7,030 bases of DNA from Nitrospirota bacterium (GTDB lineage: Bacteria; Nitrospinota_A; UBA7883), in contig DRJW01000172.1 of assembly GCA_011052055.1 (NCBI GenBank), forward strand, positions 1 through 7,030. Direction: 5' to 3'. Of this stretch, positions 1 to 6,788 are shown in pieces. The notes beneath the pieces were generated by a model, which was not told the DNA's origin, did no database searches, and was given only the letters and a program-made list of their open reading frames with translations. Position 1 is the stretch's first letter, and each line of letters starts with the position of its first letter. Both the position numbers and the translations under genes were made by a program.

Positions 1-696
1 ACTGATATTGATATCGACATCGGAGAGAACGACAAGGTAAAGAGAATCACAGGCAGAATGACGCTCGATGAGATTAAAGAGTTCATATCAAATAATGGTG
101 TTCGGGCGGTTGTAGACACAACCCATCCCTACGCGACAATCGTCCGTGCTAATGCGCGCAAAGCCGCTAATGAGACCACCATACCCTATTTTACTTTCGT
201 CCGGCCCGGCCTTGTCTACGACTGTAATAACATTATCTGGGCGGAAGATTACGAGCAGGCGGCCAAGATAGCGTTTTCTTTCGGCGAGACCGTGCTAACG
301 ACTACAGGCTCTAAAAATATCGGCGTATTCGCTGAAAAATCGAAGGAGACCGGTGTCGAGATGGTGGCCAGAGTCCTCGATTATCCAGAGTCTGTCGAAG
401 CTTGCCACAGGGCGGGATTGAGCGACGATCATATAATAGCCAAAAGAGGGCCGTTCACTGTGGAGAGCAACATTAGCCACCTCCAGCAGTATGATATTGG
501 GGTTGTGGTAAGTAAAGATAGTGGGCTTGCGGGCGGGGCGCCTGAAAAAGTGGAGGCGGTGAAGCAGTCTGACCTAAAAATTGTGATGATAAAAAAACCG
601 GATCACACCGGGTCCGGCGCTTTTGAGTCGGTTGACGAGTTGATAGAGGAATTTCACCGTGTTACACAGCAGGGTTTAGAGGCTGAACAGCGCTGA
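1..696 (+). CDS. cbiJ: Precorrin-6A / cobalt-precorrin-6A reductase, 5'-truncated by window
   Basis: This enzyme (CbiJ/CobK family) reduces one double bond of the (cobalt-)precorrin-6A macrocycle with NAD(P)H during corrin ring assembly in the cytosol. The frame is open from base 1 and ends at TGA 694-696, giving 231 visible residues. The ATG at 58 is internal: the preceding 19 codons stay open and end in a GR motif that matches the family just before this helix. Family motifs seen, in window residue numbers, are DTTHPYA (39-45), TTTGSKN (100-106), ARVL (123-126), KRGPF followed by the ESN motif (148-157), SKDSG (171-175) and GGAPEK (178-183). About 30 N-terminal residues, including the usual glycine-rich GGT start, lie upstream of the window. 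The sequence alone does not distinguish the aerobic (CobK) from the anaerobic (CbiJ) type; the symbol is chosen from context. The stop overlaps the next start as TGATG. Confidence 0.9.
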   Translation, partial: TDIDIDIGENDKVKRITGRMTLDEIKEFISNNGVRAVVDTTHPYATIVRANARKAANETTIPYFTFVRPGLVYDCNNIIWAEDYEQAAKIAFSFGETVLTTTGSKNIGVFAEKSKETGVEMVARVLDYPESVEACHRAGLSDDHIIAKRGPFTVESNISHLQQYDIGVVVSKDSGLAGGAPEKVEAVKQSDLKIVMIKKPDHTGSGAFESVDELIEEFHRVTQQGLEAEQR

Positions 697-1226
697 TGGA
701 GCAAGTTAAAGGAATAACCGTGATATTTACAGGGGACGGGAAAGGAAAAACATCCGCCGCTCTGGGCGTTGTGGCGCGTTCGCTGGGGCATGGCAAAAAG
801 TGTAAGATCATACAATTCATAAAAGGACGGCGCCGCTCTGGAGAGCATTATCTCGCCGAAAGGCTGGCGCCCGATCTTGAGATCGTTATGTCAGGAAAAG
901 GTTTTACGTGGCTTGCCGATGTATCGCGCGAAGATCACGAGACACAGGCGCAGGAAGGGATAAAACTTGCCGAAGAGGCGATAACATCGGGGCGGTACGC
1001 CGTGGTGGCGCTCGATGAAATTCTTTACGCGCTACGATCGGGCCTCGTAAAAATAGAACAGGTGGAGAAGCTTATCGACTTAAGGCCGGAGGGGAGTCAT
1101 CTTGTTTTAACCGGAAGGGACGCTCCTCAAAGGCTTATCGATAAAGCTGATCTTGTGACGAACATGCAGGTAATCAAGCATCCAAAGCAGGCGGGGATAC
1201 CGGCGCAAAAATGCATGGACTACTAG
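696..1226 (+). CDS. cobO: Cob(I)yrinic acid a,c-diamide adenosyltransferase (CobO/BtuR/CobA family)
   Basis: This enzyme transfers the 5'-deoxyadenosyl group of ATP to the Co(I) corrinoid, forming the cobalt-carbon bond; it acts in the cytosol. The 176-residue length is normal for the family. Visible motifs are the P-loop GDGKGKTS (13-20), the IIQFIKG strand (38-44), GFTW (69-72), the acidic DEILYAL segment (107-113), TGRDAP (139-144) and the C-terminal KHPxxxGIPAQ motif (161-171). The start ATG overlaps the cbiJ stop by one base (TGATG). The only nearby Shine-Dalgarno-like string, AGAGG at 678-682, is 13 bases away, so translation is probably coupled to cbiJ. It is the only adenosyltransferase in the window. 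The CobO rather than PduO or EutT assignment is firm from the P-loop type. Whether it prefers the a,c-diamide or later corrinoids cannot be read from sequence. Confidence 0.95.
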   Translation: MEQVKGITVIFTGDGKGKTSAALGVVARSLGHGKKCKIIQFIKGRRRSGEHYLAERLAPDLEIVMSGKGFTWLADVSREDHETQAQEGIKLAEEAITSGRYAVVALDEILYALRSGLVKIEQVEKLIDLRPEGSHLVLTGRDAPQRLIDKADLVTNMQVIKHPKQAGIPAQKCMDY

Positions 1227-1240
1227 AGAGCCAGATCAAA

Positions 1241-1846
1241 ATGAAGCGGGTAACCCTCATACGTCATGGAGTAACGATAGCGAACCTGAAAAAATTTTAC
1301 GCAGGCGCGACAGACCTGCCCCTGGCGCCGGAAGGCGAAAGACAGGCCGAAGCGCTGGCGAAGCGCGTAAAAGCCATGCGGCCCGACAAGATTCTTTCAA
1401 GCCCGCTAAAAAGGGCGCAAGACACGGCGAGGATAGCCACATCCGGGATCAATCTCGATATCGAGCTTGATAATGATTTGCGGGAAGTGGATTTCGGGAA
1501 ATGGGAAAACAAATCTTATTCAGAGCTCGTCAGAGACTATAAAGAGGAAGTTGACAGATGGTTCTCGTGGGATCCGGATTTCGGATTTCCAGATGGCGAG
1601 AGTTATAAAGGTTTTTCCAAACGGGTCAGGGGCGTGATGGAGATGATAGTAGACGAAGAAGCGGATAGTTTAATCGTGTTCACTCATGGCGGCGTCATAG
1701 GCCACTTGATGTGCCTTATCCTTGGCCTTGGGTTTCAAAACCAGTTTTCGCTTTTGGCGCCACCGGCTTCGTTTGTGACATTGGAGCAAAACAACGGAGC
1801 GCTAGAGCTGAAAGAAAGCCGCTGGGAGACCGGCTCAGGAAATTAG
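1241..1846 (+). CDS. cobC: Alpha-ribazole phosphatase, histidine phosphatase superfamily
   Basis: This enzyme removes the 5' phosphate from alpha-ribazole phosphate or from adenosylcobalamin 5'-phosphate, the final dephosphorylation of nucleotide-loop assembly. The 201-residue product has the phosphoglycerate-mutase-like fold signature. It starts LIRHG with R8 and H9 (H9 is the expected phospho-accepting histidine), then SSPLKRAQDTA (53-63) with R58, the CobC-typical LREVDFGKWE (80-89) with acid E82, and FTHGG (147-151) with catalytic H149. I chose ATG 1241 because the RHG motif then begins at residue 8, as is usual, and GAGAG (1226-1230) lies 10 bases upstream. An in-frame ATG at 1211 would add 10 residues (MHGLLESQIK) overlapping cobO and lacks an obvious ribosome site. 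Histidine phosphatases are easily over-annotated, but placement between cobO and cobU strongly supports cobC. Confidence 0.9.
   Translation: MKRVTLIRHGVTIANLKKFYAGATDLPLAPEGERQAEALAKRVKAMRPDKILSSPLKRAQDTARIATSGINLDIELDNDLREVDFGKWENKSYSELVRDYKEEVDRWFSWDPDFGFPDGESYKGFSKRVRGVMEMIVDEEADSLIVFTHGGVIGHLMCLILGLGFQNQFSLLAPPASFVTLEQNNGALELKESRWETGSGN
1837..1840 (+). promoter_or_regulatory. Ribosome binding site of cobU
   Basis: AGGA, 8 bases before ATG 1849 and inside the last codons of cobC. It supports 1849 as the cobU start rather than the in-frame ATG at 1711, which lies well inside cobC and would add 46 residues unlike any CobU before the P-loop. Confidence 0.6.
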
Positions 1847-1848
1847 CG

Positions 1849-2388
1849 ATGGGCAAAATAGTGTTCGTGACAGGCGGGCGGCGAAGCGGCAAAAGCGCCT
1901 ACGCCCAGAATCTTGCGGAGAGTTTAAAAAACAAACCGATGCTTTACATCGCAACCTGTCCCGTCATCGATGAAGAGACAAAAACAAGAATTGAAAATCA
2001 CAAAAGAGACCGGGAAGGAGCCGGATGGGATACGAAAGAGGAAACTGTCGATATCGCCGGCGTTATACGGGAAGCGAAAGGCTACAAAACTATCCTTGTC
2101 GAATGCCTGACGCTATGGATAAACAATATAATGTTCGAGGCCGGAAAAAACGGCGAGCAGGTAACGGAGTTGACAGTCTCAAAGCTTGCTCAAGACGCGC
2201 TTGCCGAATGCAGGAAATCGGATTCTACGGTGATTTTTGTGAGTAACGAGGTGGGGCTCGGCATTATTCCTGATAACCGGCTTGCGCGTAATTTCAGCGA
2301 TATCGCGGGCCGGGTCAACCAGATTATCGCAGGTGAGGCGGATCAGGCGGTGATGATGGCAAGCGGCCTGCCAATAACTTTGAAGTGA
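1849..2388 (+). CDS. cobU: Adenosylcobinamide kinase / adenosylcobinamide-phosphate guanylyltransferase
   Basis: This bifunctional cytosolic enzyme phosphorylates adenosylcobinamide and then transfers GMP to give adenosyl-GDP-cobinamide, the corrinoid substrate of CobS. The 179 residues match the normal length. Motifs are the P-loop VTGGRRSGKS (7-16), YIAT (33-36), RIxxHK (48-52) with H51, VECLTLWINN (84-93) and the hallmark NEVGLGIIPDNRLARNF (133-149) followed by SDIAGRVNQ (150-158). H51 lies in the motif that carries the guanylylated histidine of Salmonella CobU; the Salmonella protein has two adjacent histidines there and this one has N50-H51, as single-histidine homologues do. The start at 1849 follows the cobC stop by 2 bases. 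Upstream in-frame codons exist but only reuse cobC sequence. I am confident of family and function. Confidence 0.95.
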   Translation: MGKIVFVTGGRRSGKSAYAQNLAESLKNKPMLYIATCPVIDEETKTRIENHKRDREGAGWDTKEETVDIAGVIREAKGYKTILVECLTLWINNIMFEAGKNGEQVTELTVSKLAQDALAECRKSDSTVIFVSNEVGLGIIPDNRLARNFSDIAGRVNQIIAGEADQAVMMASGLPITLK

Positions 2389-2392
2389 GGAG
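2387..2392 (+). promoter_or_regulatory. Ribosome binding site of cobT
   Basis: GAGGAG, a strong Shine-Dalgarno match, sits 6 bases before ATG 2399 and overlaps the cobU stop codon. It decides the cobT start: the in-frame TTG at 2393 directly abuts the site and cannot be the initiator at normal spacing. Confidence 0.8.
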
Positions 2393-2398
2393 TTGCAT

Positions 2399-3457
2399 AT
2401 GAGTTTAATTAAAGAGACTATCGATAAAATTTCACCTTTGAGCCAGGAGGCCCGCGACAAAGCCAAAGCCAGGCTCGACCAGCTTACTATGCCCCACTGG
2501 GCGCTGGGCAGGCTTATGGATCTTGCCGTCGATATGGCCGGAATGACCGGGCAATCCCCACCTCCGGTCGAAAGAAAAACTATCGTCACAATGGCTGGCG
2601 ATCACAAAGTCACCGAAGAAGGAGTAAGCTTGTACCCGGCGGAGGTGACACCGCAGATGATCGGAAACTTTGTCAACGGGGGAGCCGGGGTGAACGCGCT
2701 TTCAAGCCTGACCGGCGCCAGGGTTGTCGTCGTGGATATGGGCGTGAACGCCGACTTGAGCGCTATGGGCGATACGATCATACACAAAAAAATAGGGATG
2801 GGCGCGGCCAATATCGCCAAAGGCCCCGCCATGAGCCGCGAGGACGCCGTAAAAAGCATCGAGGCGGGTATTGAAATCGCCACTGATCTTGCGGATTCTA
2901 CAGATGTTTTCGGAGCCGGGGATATGGGGATCGGCAACACCACGCCAAGTAGCTCCATCATCGCCGCTATCACAGGTAGCGATCCGGGCGACATAACCGG
3001 CAGGGGAACCGGCCTCGACGACGACCAGTTAAAGCATAAGGTTGAAGTTATACGGACCATTTTAAAAGTGAACAAGCCCGATCTGAGTGATGGTGTGGAT
3101 ATTCTGGCTAAACTGGGCGGCTTTGAGATAGGCGGCATAGCAGGGCTCATGCTGGGCGCCGCGTCGATGAGAAAACCGATTCTGATCGACGGTTTTATTT
3201 CTACAGCAGGCGCTTTAATCGCTAAAACCATCGAGCCGAAATCGCAAGATTACATGATCTCATCGCACCTCAGCGTAGAGCCTGGCCATTCCCAGATGCT
3301 CAAAGCGCTTGGCGCCAATCCTCTTTTAGACATGAACATGCGCCTGGGCGAAGGCGCAGGCGCGGCCCTCGCTTTGTGTCTTGTGGACGCGGCGTCTAAA
3401 ACGCTCACAAAAATCGCCACGTTCGAAGAAGCGGCCGTGTCTCAAGCTGATAAATGA
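2399..3457 (+). CDS. cobT: Nicotinate-nucleotide:dimethylbenzimidazole phosphoribosyltransferase
   Basis: This enzyme transfers phosphoribose from nicotinate mononucleotide to the lower-ligand base (5,6-dimethylbenzimidazole or another), giving an alpha-riboside phosphate for CobS. The 352 residues are normal length. Motifs are WALGRLMDLA (34-43), where many homologues have PGSLGRLE; AGDHKVTEEGVS (66-77); VTPQMIGNF (83-91); NGGAGVNAL (93-101); GDMGIGNTTPSS (174-185); GGFEIGGIAGLMLGAA (240-255); DGF (264-266); SSHLSVEPGH (288-297); and RLGEGAGAALAL (315-326). E318 corresponds to the catalytic base Glu317 of Salmonella CobT. D175 stands where Salmonella has Glu174. The base-pocket positions corresponding to Salmonella S80, Q88 and L175 appear to be Y79, M87 and M176. 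These do not reveal which base is used. Start 2399 is set by GAGGAG at 2387-2392. The end overlaps cobS by ATGA. Confidence 0.95.
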   Translation: MSLIKETIDKISPLSQEARDKAKARLDQLTMPHWALGRLMDLAVDMAGMTGQSPPPVERKTIVTMAGDHKVTEEGVSLYPAEVTPQMIGNFVNGGAGVNALSSLTGARVVVVDMGVNADLSAMGDTIIHKKIGMGAANIAKGPAMSREDAVKSIEAGIEIATDLADSTDVFGAGDMGIGNTTPSSSIIAAITGSDPGDITGRGTGLDDDQLKHKVEVIRTILKVNKPDLSDGVDILAKLGGFEIGGIAGLMLGAASMRKPILIDGFISTAGALIAKTIEPKSQDYMISSHLSVEPGHSQMLKALGANPLLDMNMRLGEGAGAALALCLVDAASKTLTKIATFEEAAVSQADK

Positions 3458-4203
3458 AAAATTTTTTCTCCGCTGTCAGTTTTCTAACGGCGCTACCGGT
3501 ACCGCGAAAATACGAGTCAGAGCCTTCCGATCTTTCTGAGTCTGTCAATTACTTTATGCTGGTTGGCGGTTTTATAGGAGCCGCCCTTGTAATAATCGAC
3601 TGGACGCTTTTGTCATTTGCGCCGGTATGGGTATCGGCCGCTATCGTGGTCATTTTAATGTCTGCTGTGTCAGGCGCCCTGCATATGGATGGGCTCGCCG
3701 ACTCGGCGGACGCATTTTTTAGCGGGGCGGATAAAGAGCGCGCCCTCGAAATAATGAAAGACAGCGCCTGCGGCCCGATGGGCGCTCTTTCGATAATTTC
3801 CGTTTTCATATTAAAAGTCGTCTCACTCGCGTCGATATCCGCCGACATCCGTTGGATGGCGCTTCTTTCGGCTCCGCTGGCCGGGCGATGCGCGATGGTG
3901 GCGGCGCTTTCTGTCATGCCTTATGTCCGAAACTCCTACGGGCTGGGAACGGCGTTCGAGCCGGGACGAAACCCGGCGCGCGCATGGTGGTCAGCGCTTG
4001 TTCTGCTTGGCGTCTGCCTGTTGACGTTCGGCTTTCCCGGCTTTTGGGTAGCAGTGGGGACGGCGGCGGTAGCTGTTTTGTTCATGGTCTATTGCGGCAA
4101 GAAACTTGGCGGCATGACGGGCGACACCTACGGCGCTCTTTGCGAGATATGCGAAACCGCATCCCTTGTTATCGCCTCGGCGGTATTGATGAAAGGCGTG
4201 TGA
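3454..4203 (+). CDS. cobS: Adenosylcobinamide-GDP ribazoletransferase (cobalamin synthase)
   Basis: This integral membrane enzyme joins adenosyl-GDP-cobinamide to alpha-ribazole (or its phosphate), releasing GMP and forming adenosylcobalamin (phosphate). The 249-residue protein has the CobS signatures: FLTALPVP near the N-terminus (10-17), the metal-binding HMDGLADSADAFF (77-89), MKDSACGPMG (101-110), the GR pair (144-145), FEPGR (168-172) and GGMTGDTYGALCEICE (219-234). Several hydrophobic stretches look like membrane helices, roughly residues 33-58, 60-75, 109-128, 134-156, 178-212 and 234-246. The start overlaps the cobT stop as ATGA with no good ribosome site, which points to translational coupling. 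The end overlaps the next start as TGATG. The assignment is firm. Confidence 0.95.
   Translation: MKNFFSAVSFLTALPVPRKYESEPSDLSESVNYFMLVGGFIGAALVIIDWTLLSFAPVWVSAAIVVILMSAVSGALHMDGLADSADAFFSGADKERALEIMKDSACGPMGALSIISVFILKVVSLASISADIRWMALLSAPLAGRCAMVAALSVMPYVRNSYGLGTAFEPGRNPARAWWSALVLLGVCLLTFGFPGFWVAVGTAAVAVLFMVYCGKKLGGMTGDTYGALCEICETASLVIASAVLMKGV
4192..4196 (+). promoter_or_regulatory. Ribosome binding site of the cobD-cbiP fusion gene
   Basis: AAAGG inside the end of cobS, 6 bases before ATG 4203. It supports 4203 as the start. The same frame is open upstream to 3852, but that stretch is the cobS region read in another frame and resembles no CobD N-terminus. Confidence 0.6.
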
Positions 4204-6788
4204 TGAGTCCCGACCCGGTTCATGGCGGAAACTTGAGAAAACTGGCAGAGGCGTCCGGTCTGCCTGAAAACAAGATTATCGATTTTTCAGCGAATCTTAA
4301 CCCTCTCGGCTTTCCGGAATGGCTCCGGCCCTTGCTGGCGTCTAAAGTATCCGATCTTGTCAACTATCCAGATAACGAATACGCTGAGCTTGTAAATATT
4401 TTCGCTGATAAACATGGCGTCTCAGCCGATCAGGTCGTCGTAGGAAACGGCGCGACAGAGCTTATTTTCGCCGCGCCTAAAGCAGGCGCCTATAAAAGGG
4501 CAGTCATCGCAGAGCCTGCTTACGTCGATTACCGTTACGCGGCCAGGATGGCGGGGCTTGAAGTCGCCACTTTCCCACTGGAGGAAGATGATGGTTTCGT
4601 CCTGGATACCGGCTCTCTCGGATCGATCCTGGCGGGAGGCGAGCTTGTAATGCTTGGCTCCCCCAACAACCCCACCGGAAAAACTTTCGTGAGCGGGGAT
4701 TTGCGCTCTTTGGCGAAACAAAAGCCGGAGACAACTTTCCTTATCGACGAGTCGTTCGCCGGTTTCGTCGAAGGTTTCGATTCATTGACAGGCGACATGC
4801 CCGATAACGTGGTCGTCGTTATGTCTATGACCAAGCTTTACGCGGTTCCAGGGTTGAGGCTCGGTTTTGTGGTCGCAAATAAAGATATCGCCGGAGCTAT
4901 GAGAATATCTCTTCCCCCCTGGTCGGTGAACACTTTCGCCCAGGCGTTCGGAGCCAGGGCGCAAAATGATGAAGAATATCTTCAGAAAACCAGGGACGCG
5001 GTAAAGCGATGGCGCGAGGAGCTGGCGGCGCGGCTGAGACAGATTGACGGGCTGACTATTTTCGACAGCTCCGCAAACTTTATGCTGGGGCGTGTGGACA
5101 GATATGGAATGGACGCGCGCAAACTGGCGGATGAGGCTTTAAAACAGGGCGCGGCCATAAGGCTTTGCTCGAATTTCGAAAGGCTGGATGAGCGCTATTT
5201 CCGGGTTGCGGTGCGGACGGAAGAGGAAAACGGAAAGCTGGTGGAAGCTCTGAGCGCGGCCATGCGAGGCGCTGGCGCAAGGCGGGGCAAAATTCAGAGG
5301 AGCAAAAAAGCGCCCGCGATAATGTTTCAGGGAGTAAGCTCCGATTCCGGCAAAAGCACCATAGCCTCGGCGATGTGCCGGGTGTTAAAGCAGGATGGTT
5401 ATGACGTGGCGCCGTTTAAAGCGCAAAACATGGCGCTAAACTCATACGTCACACTCGACGGTAAGGAAATCGGACGCGCTCAGGTAACGCAGGCGCAGGC
5501 GTGCGGACTGGAGCCGGACACGCTGATGAACCCTATCTTGCTAAAACCAAACTCCGACACCGGGGCGCAGGTCATAGTCCTGGGCGAAGCTATCGGATCG
5601 ATGAATGTGCAAGATTATTTCGACTATAAGGCCACCAAAGGGTTCGAGACGGTAAAGGAGGCCTACGACGCGCTCTCATCCAGACATGATGTGATGGTGA
5701 TGGAAGGCGCCGGAAGCCCTGCGGAAGTAAATCTTAAAGATCGCGACATCGTAAACATGAGAATGGCCCGCCATGCAAGAGCCTGCGCCCTGCTGGTGGG
5801 AGATATTGACAGGGGCGGCGTGTTCGGGTCGTTCATAGGATGCGTTGAGACCATGACTGAATGGGAGCGAGGCATAATGGCCGGGTTCGTGATTAACAAA
5901 TTCCGGGGCGACGCAAGTTTGCTTGAAGACGCAATTGATTACACCTGTAGTTTCACCGGATATTCAAATTACGGCGTGATTCCGTTCTTGCCGGATCTTG
6001 GTCTTCCAGAGGAGGACAGAAACTTTGTTCGATACGGCCATAGCGGGGAGAAAAAAGAAAATACGGTCGATATAGCGGTCGTCCGGCTTAAGCATACGTC
6101 CAACTTCTCCGATTTTGACGCGCTGGCCGTAGAGCCGGATGTTACCGTCAGATCGGCTTTCAAACCGGAGGATCTCGATAACGCGGACGCGGTGATAATA
6201 CCGGGAAGTAAAAACGTGATTTCCGACCTTTCAGACCTTGCGGGAAACGGTCTTGGCGACAAACTAAAAGAAATCGCCGGGCTGGGCAAAGCCGAGATTG
6301 TCGGCGTCTGCGGAGGATTCCAGATCATCGGCTCCTCCATCCACGATCCTGAAGGCGTCGAATCGGGAAAAGGCGGCGCGAATGGACTCGGATTTTTAGA
6401 GATGGAGACAACACTGGCTGTAGAAAAAACGTTAAAAAGAGTTGATGGGATGCATTTAGGCTCCGGGCTTGCGCTTACCGGCTACGAAATCCATCATGGC
6501 AAAACAACGTTCAATGGCGCTGAGGCTCTGGTTAAGCGTGACGATGGCGAAATAATCGGCGCGCAGTCTGGCGCTGGTTTGATATGGGGCACTTATTTGC
6601 ACGGGTTGTTCGACAAGGACGAGTTTCGAAGATGGTTCGTAGACCGGCTCAGGGTAAGAAAAGGATTTAAGCCCAAAGGGCGCGTTGTCGCAAGATACGA
6701 CATCGAATCAGCTTTGGACCGGCTTGCGGATATGTTCCGAGCCAACGTTGATCTGGACAGGATATATGAATTGATTAACATAAAATGA
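4203..6788 (+). CDS. cobD-cbiP: Fused L-threonine-O-3-phosphate decarboxylase (CobD) and cobyric acid synthase (CbiP/CobQ)
   Basis: One 861-residue frame carries two enzymes. Residues 1 to about 355 are CobD, a PLP-dependent fold-type I decarboxylase turning L-threonine phosphate into (R)-1-amino-2-propanol phosphate. It shows HGGN (7-10), DFSANLNPLG (27-36), YPDNEY (55-60), GNGATELI (81-88), SPNNPTG (153-159), IDESF (181-185), MTKLYAVPGLRLGF with PLP lysine K211 (209-222), and FRVAVRT (333-339). Residues from about 369 to 861 are CbiP, which uses ATP and glutamine to amidate the b, d, e and g side chains of adenosylcobyrinic acid a,c-diamide. It shows P-loop GVSSDSGKST (377-386), AQNMALNS (407-414), GRAQ (424-427), EGAGSPAEVNL (501-511), GDIDRGGVF (533-541), and a class I glutaminase part with nucleophile C703 (VCGG), EIHHG (762-766) and H800 (YLHGLF). 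Both domains look complete, with a short basic linker (RRGKIQRSKK, 360-369). Start 4203 is the TGATG overlap with cobS. Confidence 0.88.
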   Translation: MSPDPVHGGNLRKLAEASGLPENKIIDFSANLNPLGFPEWLRPLLASKVSDLVNYPDNEYAELVNIFADKHGVSADQVVVGNGATELIFAAPKAGAYKRAVIAEPAYVDYRYAARMAGLEVATFPLEEDDGFVLDTGSLGSILAGGELVMLGSPNNPTGKTFVSGDLRSLAKQKPETTFLIDESFAGFVEGFDSLTGDMPDNVVVVMSMTKLYAVPGLRLGFVVANKDIAGAMRISLPPWSVNTFAQAFGARAQNDEEYLQKTRDAVKRWREELAARLRQIDGLTIFDSSANFMLGRVDRYGMDARKLADEALKQGAAIRLCSNFERLDERYFRVAVRTEEENGKLVEALSAAMRGAGARRGKIQRSKKAPAIMFQGVSSDSGKSTIASAMCRVLKQDGYDVAPFKAQNMALNSYVTLDGKEIGRAQVTQAQACGLEPDTLMNPILLKPNSDTGAQVIVLGEAIGSMNVQDYFDYKATKGFETVKEAYDALSSRHDVMVMEGAGSPAEVNLKDRDIVNMRMARHARACALLVGDIDRGGVFGSFIGCVETMTEWERGIMAGFVINKFRGDASLLEDAIDYTCSFTGYSNYGVIPFLPDLGLPEEDRNFVRYGHSGEKKENTVDIAVVRLKHTSNFSDFDALAVEPDVTVRSAFKPEDLDNADAVIIPGSKNVISDLSDLAGNGLGDKLKEIAGLGKAEIVGVCGGFQIIGSSIHDPEGVESGKGGANGLGFLEMETTLAVEKTLKRVDGMHLGSGLALTGYEIHHGKTTFNGAEALVKRDDGEIIGAQSGAGLIWGTYLHGLFDKDEFRRWFVDRLRVRKGFKPKGRVVARYDIESALDRLADMFRANVDLDRIYELINIK
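5296..5324 (+). other. CobD/CbiP domain junction: Shine-Dalgarno-like string, A6 run and internal ATG
   Basis: Between the domains lie AGAGGAG (5296-5302), six A (5304-5309), and in-frame ATG 5322-5324, whose product would begin MFQGVSSDSGKS. The Shine-Dalgarno-like string is 19 bases from that ATG, too far for standard initiation, but is well placed for a lost start near 5307-5310. The codons before the ATG (KKAPAI) already resemble the N-terminus of stand-alone CbiP proteins. One base to the right in phase, TAA at 5320-5322 overlaps the ATG as TAATG, so removing one A from the run would split the frame into two normally spaced genes. Whether this site is functional is inference. Confidence 0.45.

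Noticed and set aside
1..27. Repeated GAT-AT(T/C) codons giving an alternating DIDIDI stretch
   Set aside because: Only three Asp-Ile pairs near the truncated CbiJ N-terminus; too short to call a repeat, and consistent with a strand in the coding sequence.
1711..1848. In-frame 46-codon upstream extension of cobU
   Set aside because: It lies inside cobC, and the P-loop sits at its normal distance from ATG 1849.
2393..2398. TTG start for cobT
   Set aside because: It directly abuts GAGGAG, leaving no spacing. ATG 2399 at 6 bases is the better start.
2602..3231. 209-codon open frame on the - strand opposite cobT
   Set aside because: It is a shadow of cobT: rich in Ser, Pro, Ile and Ala from reading cobT codons in reverse, with no recognisable domain, and cobT itself is fully supported.
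3549..3917. 122-codon open frame on the - strand opposite cobS
   Set aside because: Shadow of cobS with no family resemblance. Other minus-strand frames in the window are similar.
3852..4202. In-frame 117-codon upstream extension of the cobD-cbiP gene
   Set aside because: It is cobS sequence read in another frame, rich in Arg, Gly and Cys, and unlike CobD N-termini. The ATG at 4203 has a ribosome site and an overlap typical of this operon.
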